64,000 nucleotides of DNA from Pseudomonadota bacterium (GTDB lineage Bacteria > Desulfobacterota > Desulfobulbia > Desulfobulbales > Desulfurivibrionaceae): positions 1 through 64,000 of the forward strand of contig JAHJRQ010000016.1 of assembly GCA_018830485.1 (NCBI GenBank). Direction: 5' to 3'. Position 1 is the stretch's first letter. Every line of letters starts with the position of its first letter. Under the pieces are notes generated by a model. The model was not told where the DNA came from. It did not search any database and worked only from the letters and a program-made list of their open reading frames with translations. This document shows, in pieces, positions 53,420 through 63,945 of this stretch. The position numbers and the translations under genes are program-made.

Positions 53420-53550
53420 TCCGTGCTGTTGTACCATGTGGCATTCGGTGCCAGGATTGAGGGAAAGAGGCAACGGAAGATCAACTGAAGCCAGTGTACA
53501 TAAACGACGAGTCTGCGTCAACGGAAGGCTGGGGCAAGAATTGCGGAATG

Positions 53551-54498
53551 TTATGCCATGGAAGGGGGATTGGTAAACGAATCTATGAGCTCTCGCAGAC
53601 CGGCATAGGATGTCCGGCTGAATATCCGCCGCCTGATTTCCGCCCCGCCCGGAACCCCCTTGAAATAGCGGCCCGCGTGGTTTTTTATCTGGGAAGGCGG
53701 GGTGTCGGGCTGGTATTTGGCGATGAGGGCCAGGTGGCGGTTCAGGGCCGCGAGCCGGAAGGCCAGGGATGGGTTTTCCGGCGCGTCGGCGGAGAAGATC
53801 CAGGGCGCACCCAGGGCGCCCCGGCCGATCATCACCCCGTCGCAGCCGGTTTCCGCCAGCATCCGCAACCCGTCACCATGGGATTGCACATCGCCGTTGC
53901 CGATCACCGGGATGGAAACTGATTGTTTCACCTGGCTGATAAGCCGCCAGTCCGCGGTGCCGGAAAAGCCGTCGCTCCAGGTCCGGGCGTGGACCGTGAT
54001 CGCGGCGGCCCCGTTGTCCTCGGCCATTTTCGCGAAATCGCAGGCAATGATGCTTTGGTGATTCCAGCCGGAGCGGAATTTGACCGTCACCGGCACTTTC
54101 GAGTTTTGCACCACCGCCCGGATGATCTTCGCAGCCAGGGCGGGGAGTTTCATGAGGTAACAGCCCGCCCCTTTTTTGATGACCTTTTTCGCCGGGCAGC
54201 CCATGTTGATATCGATGAGGTCGATGGGGTGTTCCGAAAGAATTCCCGCCGCCTCGCCCATGAGTTCGGGCTCGGAGCCAAAGAGCTGCATGGCAACCGG
54301 GCGTTCACTCTCCACGGTTCTGACGAGATCCAGGGTGTTTCTTTGCCGAAAATGCAGGCCGTGGCAACTGATCATCTCCGAAAAGCAAAGAGAGGCGCCG
54401 TGCTCCCGGCATTGCAGACGGAAAGCGAGGTCGCTGTACCCGGCCAATGGGGCAAGGATAAAGGGAGTGTCGATGCGGAGAGTGCCGATGGAGAACAT
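53551..54498 (-). CDS. tRNA-dihydrouridine synthase
   Basis: A 315-residue flavin enzyme of the Dus family reducing uridines in tRNA. The N-terminus FILAPLAGYSDLAFR is the FMN-binding start, NMGCPAKKV holds catalytic C101, VTVKFRSGW carries the conserved Lys/Arg, and ITVHARTWSDGFSGTADW and VIGNGDVQSHGDGLRMLAETGCDGVMIGRGALGAPWIF complete the TIM barrel. DusB-like by length. Start 54498 matches the family; no strong ribosome site. It lies downstream of a REP-like palindrome. Confidence 0.92.
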   Translation of the reverse strand: MFSIGTLRIDTPFILAPLAGYSDLAFRLQCREHGASLCFSEMISCHGLHFRQRNTLDLVRTVESERPVAMQLFGSEPELMGEAAGILSEHPIDLIDINMGCPAKKVIKKGAGCYLMKLPALAAKIIRAVVQNSKVPVTVKFRSGWNHQSIIACDFAKMAEDNGAAAITVHARTWSDGFSGTADWRLISQVKQSVSIPVIGNGDVQSHGDGLRMLAETGCDGVMIGRGALGAPWIFSADAPENPSLAFRLAALNRHLALIAKYQPDTPPSQIKNHAGRYFKGVPGGAEIRRRIFSRTSYAGLRELIDSFTNPPSMA

Positions 54499-54549
54499 GG
54501 GGGAAAGGCTCAAGGTGAAAGGAGCAAGATTAAGGAACCTGTAACAAAA

Positions 54550-54626
54550 GTGCTTCGACAGGCTCAGCACGAACGGAGAAAATCTTAATGCATTGATTTC
54601 CGTTCGTGCTGAGCCTGTCGAAGCAC
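54550..54626. repeat. REP-like palindrome, copy 2
   Basis: Perfect 28-bp inverted arms (54550-54577, beginning GTGCTTCGACAGGCTCAGCA, and 54599-54626) with a 21-base centre. The core matches the element at 4903-4984. It lies in the gap between transketolase and the dihydrouridine synthase gene. Confidence 0.85.
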
Positions 54627-54666
54627 CGGTTTGGTTTCTGTAATCTAGTCTTGTTTCTAAAGAGGA

Positions 54667-56661
54667 CTATAAAATTTCTTCCACGGCTTTGACCACATTC
54701 TCCACGGTGAAGCCGAAGTAGGGGAACAACTGCTCCGCCGGGGCGGATTCGCCAAAGCGGTCGAGGCCGATGACCCTCCCCTTGGTGCCCACATAGCGGT
54801 ACCAGCCACCGGTTACTCCGGCCTCGACGGCGACTCTGGCCTGGACCGCGTCCGGCAGCACGGATTGCTGGTATTCCTTGCTCTGGCTCTCGAAGCAATC
54901 GGTGCTGGGCATGGAGACCACGCGGATCTTCTTGCCTTTGCCGCTAAGCTCCTTGGCTGCCGCCACCGCAAGCTCGACCTCGGAACCGGTACCGATGAGG
55001 ATGGCGTCCGGCGTATCGCAGCCGCAATCGAGCAGGACATAGCCGCCCTTGGCGATGTTGGCCAGTTGTTCGGCTGTGCGGGGCTGATGGGGCAGGTTCT
55101 GCCGGGAAAGCAGCAGGCTGGTGGGGCCGGTGGCCCGCTCGATGGCGATCTTCCAGGCCACTGCCGTTTCCACTGCATCGCAGGGCCGCCAGACCCCCAT
55201 GTTCGGGATCATCCTGAGCGTTGCTGCCTGTTCCACCGGCTGATGGGTGGGGCCGTCCTCGCCGAGTCCTATGGAGTCGTGGGTGAAGACGTAGATGGAG
55301 CGCTGCTTCATGAGCGCTGCCATGCGCAGGGCGTTGCGGGCGTATTCGGAGAAGATCAGAAAGGTTGCGGTGTAGGGGATGAAGCCGGCGTGCAGGGCGA
55401 TGCCGTTGGCAATGGCTGCCATGCCGAACTCGCGGACCCCGTAGTAGATATAGTTGCCGCCCGCATCCGTGTTGATGCCCTTGCTGCCGGACCAGATGGT
55501 CAGATTGGAGCCGGCCAGGTCCGCCGAGCCGCCGAGGAACTCCGGCAGCAGCGGGCCGTAGCCGTTCAGGCAGTTTTGGGAGGCCTTGCGGGTTGCGACT
55601 TTCTCCGCCTTGGCGTTGACTGCGTCGATGTAGGCTTTGGCCTTTGCCTGCCAGTCGGCGGGGAGTGTGCCGGAAAGCCTGCGCTCAAGTTCGGCGCCAA
55701 GTTCCGGGTGGGCGATTTTATAGGCTGCCATGCGGGTGTTCCATTCGGCCTCGCGGGCCGTGCCCTTGTCTTTGGCGTTCCAGCCACCATAGATTTCAGC
55801 CGGAACCTCAAAGGCCGGGTGGGGCCAGCCGATGGTCTGGCGCACCAGGGCAATTTCGGCGTCACCCAGGGGCGCGCCGTGGCAATCCTCCTTGCCCTGC
55901 TTGTTGGGGGAGCCCCAGCCGATCACGGTCTTGCAGCAGATGAGCGATGGTTTGTCGGTGACAGCCTTTGCCTCACCAAGGGCCTTTTTGACCGCCTCGC
56001 CGTCATGGCCGTCCACGCCTTCGATGACATGCCAGCCGTAGGAACGGAAACGCATGGGGGTGTTGTCGGTGAACCATCCTTCAACCTCTCCGTCGATGGA
56101 GATGCCGTTGTCATCGTACAGGGCGATGAGCTTGCCCAGCCCCAGGGTGCCGGCCAGGGAGCAGGCTTCGTGGGAGATGCCCTCCATCATGCAGCCGTCG
56201 CCCATGAACACATAGGTGTGGTGGTCGATAATTGCATGCCCCGGCCGGTTGAACTGGCCTGCCAGGGTTCTCTCGGCAATGGCCATGCCCACCGCGTTGG
56301 CAATGCCCTGGCCCAGGGGGCCGGTGGTGGTTTCGATGCCCGGGGCGTAGCCGTATTCCGGGTGACCAGGGGTTTTGGCATGCAACTGCCGGAAGTTTTT
56401 GATCTCCTCAATGGGCAGGTCGTAGCCCGTGAGGTGGAGCAGGGAATAGAGCAGCATGGAGCCGTGGCCGTTACTGAGGACAAAGCGGTCGCGGTTGGCC
56501 CATTTGGGGTTGGCGGGATTATGGGTGAGAAAGTCGTTCCACAATACTTCGGCTATGTCTGCCATGCCCATGGGCGCGCCGGGATGGCCTGATTTGGCTT
56601 TCTGGATGGCATCCATGCTCAGGGCGCGGATGGCGTTGGCAAGTTCTCTGCGGGATGGCAT
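54667..56661 (-). CDS. tkt: Transketolase
   Basis: A 664-residue thiamine-diphosphate enzyme of the pentose phosphate pathway, interconverting sugar phosphates in the cytoplasm. N-terminal [20 protein letters not shown], the ThDP/Mg motif [13 protein letters not shown]...[23 protein letters not shown], and the pyrimidine domain with [14 protein letters not shown]-like [19 protein letters not shown] lies five bases before the ATG at 56661. Full length and intact. It follows lptE on the same strand. Confidence 0.97.
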   Translation of the reverse strand: MPSRRELANAIRALSMDAIQKAKSGHPGAPMGMADIAEVLWNDFLTHNPANPKWANRDRFVLSNGHGSMLLYSLLHLTGYDLPIEEIKNFRQLHAKTPGHPEYGYAPGIETTTGPLGQGIANAVGMAIAERTLAGQFNRPGHAIIDHHTYVFMGDGCMMEGISHEACSLAGTLGLGKLIALYDDNGISIDGEVEGWFTDNTPMRFRSYGWHVIEGVDGHDGEAVKKALGEAKAVTDKPSLICCKTVIGWGSPNKQGKEDCHGAPLGDAEIALVRQTIGWPHPAFEVPAEIYGGWNAKDKGTAREAEWNTRMAAYKIAHPELGAELERRLSGTLPADWQAKAKAYIDAVNAKAEKVATRKASQNCLNGYGPLLPEFLGGSADLAGSNLTIWSGSKGINTDAGGNYIYYGVREFGMAAIANGIALHAGFIPYTATFLIFSEYARNALRMAALMKQRSIYVFTHDSIGLGEDGPTHQPVEQAATLRMIPNMGVWRPCDAVETAVAWKIAIERATGPTSLLLSRQNLPHQPRTAEQLANIAKGGYVLLDCGCDTPDAILIGTGSEVELAVAAAKELSGKGKKIRVVSMPSTDCFESQSKEYQQSVLPDAVQARVAVEAGVTGGWYRYVGTKGRVIGLDRFGESAPAEQLFPYFGFTVENVVKAVEEIL

Positions 56662-56777
56662 GGGGACCTCCGGGTTTTGGTTCTGTGGTGCTGTGATTGT
56701 TGGGCAAGAATTATCGGGAAACGTTGCTATATACCTTTCCCAGCGTGATATTGCCAATCAAATTTAGCCGATGGGCT

Positions 56778-57320
56778 TCAATTCCCCCTCCCTTTGTTTT
56801 TTTCATGACGGGAGATGGCGCTGTACATGCGGATGTAAATATCCTCGGCCAATTTTTCTACGAGTGTTTCCAGAGCCTGCTTCTTGTGAGAGTCGGTTTG
56901 GAGGGAATAACTTTCTGAGAGGGCGAAGTTGTTCTGCCAGGCCGTCTTGCCGGTTTGGGTGTCAGTGACGGTGTAGCTCACGTTCAGAGTGGCAATGAGC
57001 GCCTGGGCTCTGTCCTTGGCGTCATAGGCCCGGCCGGTATAACTCACTGCGTTGATTCTGCCGTTGAGGACATAGTCGGCGTCCCCGGAGCTGTTTACCA
57101 GGGTAAACTGTTTGCTCTGGCCGAGCCAGTCCTGCAGGGCATTGTTGATGTCGGAGGCAAGCCGGATTTCATTGGTAGGGTTGGGCCAGATGGGAATATG
57201 GAGCTTGAGGACCTTGCCCTGTTTGTCCGCTGGCAGCATGTTGGGATTGTGGTAGCCGCATCCGGCAACAATCAGGAGGACAAGGAAAAGGCTCAGGGGG
57301 GTTGAAATACGAGTTTTCAT
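56778..57320 (-). CDS. lptE: LPS-assembly lipoprotein LptE
   Basis: A 180-residue lipoprotein: signal peptide with lipobox LIVAGC (C21) and the mature start GYHNP. It plugs the LptD barrel that inserts lipopolysaccharide in the outer membrane. The mature chain has the LptE/RlpB layout of a split beta sheet with helices (LHIPIWPNPTNEIRLASDINNALQDWL, then ADYVLNGRINAVSYTG). The location after leuS matches the enterobacterial leuS-lptE order, which supports the call. It shows that the host is an LPS-bearing Gram-negative. Confidence 0.82.
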   Translation of the reverse strand: MKTRISTPLSLFLVLLIVAGCGYHNPNMLPADKQGKVLKLHIPIWPNPTNEIRLASDINNALQDWLGQSKQFTLVNSSGDADYVLNGRINAVSYTGRAYDAKDRAQALIATLNVSYTVTDTQTGKTAWQNNFALSESYSLQTDSHKKQALETLVEKLAEDIYIRMYSAISRHEKNKGRGN

Positions 57321-57362
57321 GCTCTGGACTCCATATTCGGACTCTATCGTTTTATCCTGTAT

Positions 57363-57455
57363 CGTCATCCCGGCGGAAGCCGGAGGTAAGCGAGCGGAGC
57401 GAGGCGCCGATCCAGCGGGCAAGAATTTCTGGACCCGGCTTCCGCCGGGGTGACG
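57363..57455. repeat. Inverted-repeat palindrome between leuS and lptE
   Basis: CGTCATCCCGGCGGAAGCCGG (57363-57383) is nearly the reverse complement of 57435-57455 (CCGGCTTCCGCCGGGGTGACG; one mismatch). The centre is GC-rich with GCGAGCGGAGCGAGGCGCC. It looks like another REP-type family common in many genomes and interrupts the leuS-lptE transcript. Confidence 0.75.
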
Positions 57456-57489
57456 GTGCCAGGCACATCAATTATTTATGCAAGCAGGC

Positions 57490-59964
57490 CTAGATCACAA
57501 TATTGATCAGCTTGTTTGGCACGATAATCACCTTGCGCACCGGATTGCCTTCCAGGAATTTCCCTACCTTGTCATCGGCCAGGGCCATCTTTTCAAGATC
57601 TTCCTCGCTGGTGCCCGGAGCAACCTGGAGCTGGCTGCGCACCTTGCCCTTCACCTGGACCACGATGGTTATCGCCTCCTCCCGGACAGCCTCGTCATCG
57701 TACTCCGGCCAAGGCACTTCGGCAAGGGGGGTGGGATGTTTGGTCAGCTCCCAGAGCTCGGCGGTAAGATGCGGCACCATGGGGGAGAGCAGGGCAAGCA
57801 TCGCCTCGATGGCCTCGCGGACCACGGCGGGATGCGGCGGCTCGTTTTTTTCTTCCGCAGCCAGACTGTACAGGGTGTTGGTCAGCTCCATCACCGCGCT
57901 GATGGCGGTGTTGAAATGGAACTTCGCCTCGATGTCCGCCCCGAATTTGCGGATGGTCTGATGGGTTTTCCGGTGCAGGGCAATGCTTGCCGCATTCATC
58001 TCCTGGGGCAGACCGCAGGCGGGCGCGCTAAAAGCGGAGAGGTTGTCGTCCACCAGACGGAAAACCCGGTTTAAAAAGCGGTACGCCCCTTCCACCCCCT
58101 GATCGCTCCATTCCAGGTCCCGTTCCGGCGGGGCGGCAAACAGGCTGAACAACCGGACCGTGTCGGCTCCGTATTTTTCCACCAGATCGTTGGGGTCAAC
58201 CACGTTGCCTTTGGATTTGGACATCTTGGTGCCGTCCTTGATCACCATGCCCTGGGTGAGCAGGTTGGTGAAGGGCTCGTCGATGGACAGGCAGCCGAGA
58301 TCGCGCAGGACCTTGGTGAAAAAGCGCGAGTAAAGCAGGTGGAGGATGGCGTGTTCCACCCCGCCGATGTACTGATCAACAGGCAGCCAGTAGTCGGCTT
58401 TTGCCTTGTCCAAAACCCCGTCGGTGAACCGGGGGGAAACGTAGCGGGCAAAATACCAGGAGGACTCGACAAAGGTGTCCATGGTGTCCGTTTCGCGCCG
58501 GGCCGGGCCGTTACAGAGAGGGCAGGTGGTCTGGTAAAAGCTTTCCAGGGTGTGCAGGGGCGATTTGCCGGATTTGTCAAACTGGACATCCGTGGGCAGG
58601 CTGACGGGCAGGTCCTTTTCCGGCACCGGCACCAGCCCGCAACTGGCGCAGTGGAGCATGGGAATGGGGGCGCCCCAGTATCGCTGACGGGAGATGCCCC
58701 AGTCGCGCAAGCGGAAGGTGGTGCGCTGGCAGCCGACCCCTTTTTCCGTGGCTGCCGCAGTGATGGCGGTTTTGGCCTTTTCCGAATCCATGCCGGTGAA
58801 CTCCCCGGAGGAGACCAGGGTGCCTGTCCCTTCGTGGGCCTGGGGCATGGCGGCCGGGTCCAAAGAGTCGCCCTCGGGCTGAATGACGACCTTGATCTCG
58901 ATCCCGTATTTTTGGGCAAACTCAAAATCGCGCTGGTCATGGGCAGGCACCGCCATCACCGCGCCGGTGCCGTATTCCATGAGGACGAAGTTGGCCACGT
59001 ACACCGGCAGCCTTGTGCCGGTGAAGGGGTTGAGGCAGTAGCCGCCGGTGAAAACCCCCTCCTTTTCCATTTCGTCTTCCGGCCGTTGCCGCTGTTTTTC
59101 GACCTTGATCCGGGCAACGAACTCCTTGACCGCCTCTTCCTGGGGGGTGCCCGAGCTCAACTCCAAAGCCAGCGGGTGTTCCGGGGCGATGGACATGAAG
59201 GTCGCGCCGAAGATGGTATCCGGCCGGGTGGTGAAGATGGTGAGGGCTTTGCCGCTATTTTCGATGGGAAAGTTCACCTCGGCGCCCACGCTCTTGCCGA
59301 TCCAGTTGCGCTGCATGGTGAGGACCTTCTCCGGCCAGCCGGTGAGGGTATCGCAACCGGCCAGCAGCTCCTCGGCGTAGTCGGTGATCTTGAAGAACCA
59401 GCCGTTCATCTCCCGGGGCAGCACGGCATTGTCGCAGCGCCAGCAGGCGCCGTCGATGACCTGCTCGTTGGCCAATACGGTCTGGCAGGTCTCGCACCAG
59501 TTGACCGTGGTCACCTTCTGGTAGACCAGCCCCTTTTCGTACATCTTGATGAACAGGAGCTGTTCCCAGCGGTAGTATTTGTCGTTGCAGGTGGCGAGTT
59601 CGCGATCCCAGTCATAGCTGAAACCCATGCGCTGCAACTGTTTTTTCATGTAGTCGATGTTTTCGTAGGTCCACTTGGCCGGATGGGTGTCGTGCTTGAT
59701 CGCCGCATTTTCCGCAGGCAGGCCAAAGGCGTCCCAGCCCATGGGATGCAGGACGTTGAAGCCCTTCATCCGCTTGTAGCGGGCCACCACGTCGCCGATG
59801 GTGTAGTTGCGGACATGGCCCATGTGGATGCGGCCCGACGGGTAGGGGAACATCTCCAGGAGATAGTACTTGGGCCGGGAGGAATCTTCACCGGCTTTGT
59901 AGGTGCTGTTAGTAAGCCAGTGGGAGCGCCATTTTTCTTCGATGGCTTTGAAGTCGTATTTCAT
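57490..59964 (-). CDS. leuS: Leucyl-tRNA synthetase
   Basis: An 824-residue class I synthetase. HMGH is at 47-50 ([19 protein letters not shown]), the KMSKS loop at about 580-584 ([12 protein letters not shown]), and the CP1 editing domain in between includes [12 protein letters not shown] and the Asp-rich [12 protein letters not shown]. The [11 protein letters not shown] zinc-like insert (CASC...CPLC) is present near 440-495. C-terminal domain ends with [12 protein letters not shown]. Length typical. lptE follows. Confidence 0.97.
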   Translation of the reverse strand: MKYDFKAIEEKWRSHWLTNSTYKAGEDSSRPKYYLLEMFPYPSGRIHMGHVRNYTIGDVVARYKRMKGFNVLHPMGWDAFGLPAENAAIKHDTHPAKWTYENIDYMKKQLQRMGFSYDWDRELATCNDKYYRWEQLLFIKMYEKGLVYQKVTTVNWCETCQTVLANEQVIDGACWRCDNAVLPREMNGWFFKITDYAEELLAGCDTLTGWPEKVLTMQRNWIGKSVGAEVNFPIENSGKALTIFTTRPDTIFGATFMSIAPEHPLALELSSGTPQEEAVKEFVARIKVEKQRQRPEDEMEKEGVFTGGYCLNPFTGTRLPVYVANFVLMEYGTGAVMAVPAHDQRDFEFAQKYGIEIKVVIQPEGDSLDPAAMPQAHEGTGTLVSSGEFTGMDSEKAKTAITAAATEKGVGCQRTTFRLRDWGISRQRYWGAPIPMLHCASCGLVPVPEKDLPVSLPTDVQFDKSGKSPLHTLESFYQTTCPLCNGPARRETDTMDTFVESSWYFARYVSPRFTDGVLDKAKADYWLPVDQYIGGVEHAILHLLYSRFFTKVLRDLGCLSIDEPFTNLLTQGMVIKDGTKMSKSKGNVVDPNDLVEKYGADTVRLFSLFAAPPERDLEWSDQGVEGAYRFLNRVFRLVDDNLSAFSAPACGLPQEMNAASIALHRKTHQTIRKFGADIEAKFHFNTAISAVMELTNTLYSLAAEEKNEPPHPAVVREAIEAMLALLSPMVPHLTAELWELTKHPTPLAEVPWPEYDDEAVREEAITIVVQVKGKVRSQLQVAPGTSEEDLEKMALADDKVGKFLEGNPVRKVIIVPNKLINIVI

Positions 59965-60089
59965 GGTCGTTGATCCGGTTTTTTCTCATTAAATCCCCCC
60001 TCCCTCGACGGGATGGGCGGGAACTTTTGGGGCGGTTGCAAGAGGCGCGGCTGCTCACAGGCTGCACACCACAGACTCTCAACCTTTTC

Positions 60090-61457
60090 TTATTCCGTTG
60101 GCGGAAAACTCTGGTGGGCAAGATTTTCAAAGGAGGTGAAGCGGTCGAGAAAGGCCAGCTCCACGGTGCCGGTTGGGCCGTTACGCTGCTTGCCGATGAT
60201 GATTTCGGCAATGCCCTTTCTCGGATTGTCCTCCGCCTTGTTGTAGACCTCATCGCGGTAAATGAACATGATCAGGTCGGCATCCTGTTCGATGGCGCCG
60301 GATTCGCGCAGGTCGGAAAGCTGCGGTCTTTTATTGGGACGGCTTTCCAGGCTGCGGTTCAACTGGGAAAGGGCAAGAACCGGGACACTGAGCTCCTTGG
60401 CCATGGCCTTGAGCGAGCGGGAGATGTCGCTGATTTCCTGTTCGCGGGACTGGGTGTTTGCCTTGCCCCGCATCAACTGGAGATAATCTACCACCACCAT
60501 GCCGATGTTGTGTTCTGTTTTCAGGCGCCTGCATTTGGCCCGCATCTCCAGCACCGTGATGGCCGGGGTGTCGTCGATGTAGATGGGGGCTTCGGAAAGC
60601 ATGCCCACCGCCCGGGTGAGCTTGGGCCAATCCTGCTCCTTGAGGAAACCGGTCCGCAGCCGCTGGGCGTCAACCCGGCTGATGGAGCAGAGCATACGCA
60701 TGCCCAACTGCTCCTTGGACATCTCCAGGCTGAACACCGCAACCGGCACCTTGTGGAGCAGGGCGGCGTTCTGCACCATGTTGACGGCCAGGGCGGTTTT
60801 GCCCATGCTGGGCCGGGCGGCCAGGATGATGAGATCCGAGCGCTGCAGCCCCGCGGTCATCTTGTCGAAATCATGGTATTCGGTGGGAACGCCGGTGATG
60901 TGTTCCTTGCGTTCGTAGAGCTGTTCGATGTATTTGAAGGTGTCGGAGATGACGGTCTTGAGCGAGTGGTAGGACTGGCCGCTTTTGGCCCGGGAGATTT
61001 CAAAGACTGTGGTTTCCACATCGTCAAGCAGGCCGTCGATATCGTCCTGTTCCTCGTAGCAGCGGCCGGCGATCTCGGTGCCGGTGGCGATCAGCCTGCG
61101 GAGGATCGCTTTTTCCCGCACGATCTTGGCGTAATAGGCAATGTTGGCGGCAACCGGCACGATGTCGGTGAGGGTGGCAAGATACGTGGGGCCGCCCACC
61201 GCCTCCAGCCGGTTATTGTCCTTCAGCAGGTTGGAAACGGTGATAAGGTCAAGGGGTTCGCCGCGGTCAAACAGGGTGATCATGGCGGAAAAAATGTATT
61301 TGTGGGCGTCGCGGTAAAAATCGTCTTCGGTGAGAGTTTCCGCCGCTTTGGGCATGGCGCCCTGTTGCAGCATGATTGAGCCGAGAACGCATTGCTCGGC
61401 CTCAAGATTCTGCGGGGGCAGACGGTGGGTGGTGGAAGGGCCTGGTCCGGATTCCAT
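60090..61457 (-). CDS. dnaB: Replicative DNA helicase DnaB
   Basis: A 455-residue hexameric helicase at the replication fork. N-terminal domain (PQNLEAEQCVLGSIML near 15-30) and RecA-like domain with Walker A ARPSMGKT (214-221), the VVVDYLQLMRG Walker B region, and RSLKAMAKELSVPVLALSQLNRSLE. No intein and no insertion. Located between rplI and leuS. About 125 bases separate its stop from leuS. Confidence 0.97.
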   Translation of the reverse strand: MESGPGPSTTHRLPPQNLEAEQCVLGSIMLQQGAMPKAAETLTEDDFYRDAHKYIFSAMITLFDRGEPLDLITVSNLLKDNNRLEAVGGPTYLATLTDIVPVAANIAYYAKIVREKAILRRLIATGTEIAGRCYEEQDDIDGLLDDVETTVFEISRAKSGQSYHSLKTVISDTFKYIEQLYERKEHITGVPTEYHDFDKMTAGLQRSDLIILAARPSMGKTALAVNMVQNAALLHKVPVAVFSLEMSKEQLGMRMLCSISRVDAQRLRTGFLKEQDWPKLTRAVGMLSEAPIYIDDTPAITVLEMRAKCRRLKTEHNIGMVVVDYLQLMRGKANTQSREQEISDISRSLKAMAKELSVPVLALSQLNRSLESRPNKRPQLSDLRESGAIEQDADLIMFIYRDEVYNKAEDNPRKGIAEIIIGKQRNGPTGTVELAFLDRFTSFENLAHQSFPPTE

Positions 61458-61595
61458 GGAGTATCGTTGGCTGCAATGGAGAGGGGCGATTTCCGCCCCC
61501 CTTCGGTTATCCTGCGTTATTCCAGGGACAAAGCAAGGGGACTTCCGGTATGTGAGCCGGAGCCCAAGTCTGCCGTCTGTGTGCCGGGCGTGAAC

Positions 61596-62048
61596 TTATT
61601 CCGCAGCCAGGGGAACGACTTCCACGGTGATTTCCGCGGAAATCTGGTAGCCGATCTTTACCGGCACCATGGTAACGCCCAGGCTCTTGATGGGCTCGTC
61701 AAGAACGATCTTTTTCTTGTCGATGGCAATTCCCAGCGCGGCGAGCTTTTCAGCAATGTCGGCGGAGGTGATGGAGCCGTAGAGCTTGTTGTCATCCCCG
61801 GAACGGTGGGCAATGACCACAGTGGCGCCGGCAACTTTTTTGGCCAGGGCTTCCGCCTCATCCCGCTGATTTTTCTTCCGTGCCACAATGGCGGCCTTTT
61901 CCTTTTCCAGAACGGTAAGGTTTGCCTTGGTGGCGGGCACGGCAAGACGGCGAGGGATCAGGAAATTGCGGCCGTAGCCGTCCTTTACCTTAACAACATC
62001 GCCTTCCTCGCCAAGGGTGTCAATGGTTTCTTTTAAAATGAGTTCCAT
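61596..62048 (-). CDS. rplI: Ribosomal protein L9
   Basis: A 150-residue 50S protein. The N-terminal globular domain starts MELILKETIDTLGEEGDVVKVKDGYGRNFLIPRRLAVPAT, the long connecting helix follows, and the C-terminal domain has KLYGSITSADIAEKLAALGIAIDKKKI. Standard for the S6-S18-L9 cluster, with a membrane-protein gene inserted before it. Confidence 0.97.
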   Translation of the reverse strand: MELILKETIDTLGEEGDVVKVKDGYGRNFLIPRRLAVPATKANLTVLEKEKAAIVARKKNQRDEAEALAKKVAGATVVIAHRSGDDNKLYGSITSADIAEKLAALGIAIDKKKIVLDEPIKSLGVTMVPVKIGYQISAEITVEVVPLAAE

Positions 62049-62150
62049 GTTGTGCCTCCGGTTGAATCCTGGTTTTGTCTGGATTCATTATTTCTGAAAA
62101 ATGAAGACTCTGAAAAAGTCTCCAGTTTCATAGTCTTTCTTTTGTTAAGA

Positions 62151-63128
62151 TTACGACACCGAGGTGTCGTCCGCATCGTTTTTTAGCCGCGGCTTCCTGA
62201 AATCAACCCAGACATCAGCCAAGCCGAGCACTGCAACAAAACCGATACCGTACACCTGCAAGAACAGGAGGATGTATGTTATCACCCTGACCGCCTTCGG
62301 CAACGACCATTTCTGCATCATGCTCGAGACAATCGCCAACCCTTGCGTGAGGTACAGCACCAGAAACACCAGCCCCATGTTCAAGCCCAGGGTGTTGAGT
62401 CGTTCATCCGGGACAAGAAGGGCAATGCCCGTCAATATAACAAGCCAGACCAGAAAGTCCGGGAGGTGCCAGTTTTTCAAATCCTCCCGATTGGTCCGGA
62501 AGGGGTCTCTTTTCTTCAGCAACCGTTGGCCGACTACGATGTTCAGCCAGACGGTGCAGATGATCGAGACGAGGAGCAAGGCCGGAAAAAGCCGAGCCAC
62601 CTGTTCCCTGAGCTGTGCAATGAAGAGCTTGATCTCTTCAAGATCTTTCGCCGGGAAGCGTCCTGAATCCCGGTACATGGCAAAGGTCGCCTCGAAACCA
62701 TGGTCCACGCTTTGCCGCAGTTCAAGATAGGCATTGCTCTGGGTTGCCAACCCGACCAGCCAGCCCGAAATGAGCCAGACAAGGACGAGGCAGGCGACAC
62801 TTTTTATGCCGGCGCGCAATGCCGGTTCATTTTCCCTGTCTGCCTTGGCCAGAATGAAGCCGACGGGCAGGAGGGTCAGTGAAAAAAGCAGGACCGGCAT
62901 GGTCCCGGCCCACAGGGTGATGCCGCCCGCAATGCCAAGGGCCCAGGCAATAATGGCCGCGCCCTGTTTCCGGTCGTAAACGCTCAGGTAGTAGTATGCG
63001 GGCAAGGGCATCAGGCAGTGGAACCATTCGAGGCCGCGGAAAACTGCCGGCACCGTGAAAACGAGGGCTGTTACAGCGATAGCCCCGATGGTTTCAGTCT
63101 GTTTGGATGCTCCTGCACGGAAATACAC
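62151..63128 (-). CDS. DUF2232-like polytopic membrane protein
   Basis: A 325-residue membrane protein with about eight to nine hydrophobic segments, among them VTALVFTVPAVF, LGIAGGITLWAGTMPVLLFSLTLLPVGFILA, VACLVLVWLISGWLV and ALLLVSIICTVWLNIVVG. A conserved acidic-aromatic loop DSGRFPAKDLEEIKLFI is in the middle. Proteins of this kind (DUF2232, YybS-like) are often encoded between rpsR and rplI in Desulfobacterota and Firmicutes. It starts with GTG after AGGAA. Its function is unknown. Confidence 0.8.
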   Translation of the reverse strand: MYFRAGASKQTETIGAIAVTALVFTVPAVFRGLEWFHCLMPLPAYYYLSVYDRKQGAAIIAWALGIAGGITLWAGTMPVLLFSLTLLPVGFILAKADRENEPALRAGIKSVACLVLVWLISGWLVGLATQSNAYLELRQSVDHGFEATFAMYRDSGRFPAKDLEEIKLFIAQLREQVARLFPALLLVSIICTVWLNIVVGQRLLKKRDPFRTNREDLKNWHLPDFLVWLVILTGIALLVPDERLNTLGLNMGLVFLVLYLTQGLAIVSSMMQKWSLPKAVRVITYILLFLQVYGIGFVAVLGLADVWVDFRKPRLKNDADDTSVS

Positions 63129-63149
63129 GATTCCTGGCTGGTTCCCGTG

Positions 63150-63392
63150 CTACAGATGGGCCTGTCCGGCGTATGGCAACAAGGCGATCTGGCGCGCGCG
63201 CTTGATTGCCTCGGTGAGCTGCCGCTGGTGATGGGCGCAGTTGCCGTAGATGCGCCGCGGGATAATCTTGCCGCGTTCCGTCACAAAGTTGCGAAGGGTT
63301 TTGACATCCTTGTAATCAATCATAAGGCTCTTGTCCGTGCAGAAACGGCAGACCTTGCGACGGTTGAAAATCTTCTTTTTCTTGATAACCAT
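63150..63392 (-). CDS. rpsR: Ribosomal protein S18
   Basis: An 80-residue 30S protein that pairs with S6 on the platform. The core [50 protein letters not shown] is diagnostic. C15 and C18 (CRFC) with C52 and H54/H55 suggest the zinc-binding (C+) form. The ATG at 63392 follows rpsF by 62 bases. Confidence 0.97.
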   Translation of the reverse strand: MVIKKKKIFNRRKVCRFCTDKSLMIDYKDVKTLRNFVTERGKIIPRRIYGNCAHHQRQLTEAIKRARQIALLPYAGQAHL

Positions 63393-63454
63393 GTTCTTTT
63401 CCTCTTTTCTGGTTCGCTATATATATAGTTTGATTGCGGCGGAGGCAAAAAAAA

Positions 63455-63823
63455 CTATTCAGAGGCTTCGTCTGAGTCCGCGGAAGCGGTTTCCTGCCCT
63501 GCAAGCCCTTCCGGCTTGGGGGCATCCGGGATGAACACATCCTGGGTTTTTACCGTCATGAATTTCAGAACCCGGTCGTCGATGCGGAGGAGCCGCTCCA
63601 TTTCCTTGACGCCGTCAGGCAGTCCGGCATATTCGACATACAGAAAATCGCCCTGGGTTTCCTTTTTGATGGGGTAAGCCAATTTTTTCAAGCCCCATCT
63701 GTCGGTTCTCACGATGGATCCGCCAAAACCTTCGACGGTTCCGGTTACCTTGTCGGAAACCGTGGAGAATTCCGTTTCTCCGGCCCCCGGCTTGACAATG
63801 ACAATTGTCTCGTACCTGCGCAT
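63455..63823 (-). CDS. rpsF: Ribosomal protein S6
   Basis: A 122-residue 30S protein. MRRYETIVIVKPG starts the ferredoxin-like fold; GLKKLAYPIKKETQGDFLYVEYAG and EMERLLRIDDRVLKFMTVK follow. The C-terminal tail is acidic (ASADSDEASE), as in many S6 proteins. GGAGG lies five bases before the ATG at 63823, which decides against a longer frame to 63994. Confidence 0.97.
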   Translation of the reverse strand: MRRYETIVIVKPGAGETEFSTVSDKVTGTVEGFGGSIVRTDRWGLKKLAYPIKKETQGDFLYVEYAGLPDGVKEMERLLRIDDRVLKFMTVKTQDVFIPDAPKPEGLAGQETASADSDEASE

Positions 63824-63848
63824 TGATTCCTCCTTGTGGTCATGTGGC

Positions 63849-63881
63849 CCTTGCTTTTTGCGTTTCGTGCGAAGAGCAAGG
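63849..63881 (-). promoter_or_regulatory. Leader hairpin of the rpsF operon
   Basis: On the minus strand CCTTGCT pairs with AGCAAGG, enclosing 19 bases, about 26 bases before the rpsF start. S6-S18 autoregulation acts on such leaders in several phyla; this one is a candidate only. Confidence 0.35.
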
Positions 63882-63916
63882 AGGTATGTGGGAAAATAAT
63901 AAAAAAACAATCGCGA

Positions 63917-63945
63917 TTGATAGCAACTAACCGTTTGTTTGTCAA
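63917..63945 (-). promoter_or_regulatory. Near-consensus promoter of the rpsF operon
   Basis: On the minus strand perfect TTGACA (63945-63940), 17-base spacer, TATCAA (63922-63917). It lies about 95 bases before the rpsF start and should drive rpsF-rpsR-DUF2232-rplI-dnaB. Confidence 0.85.
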
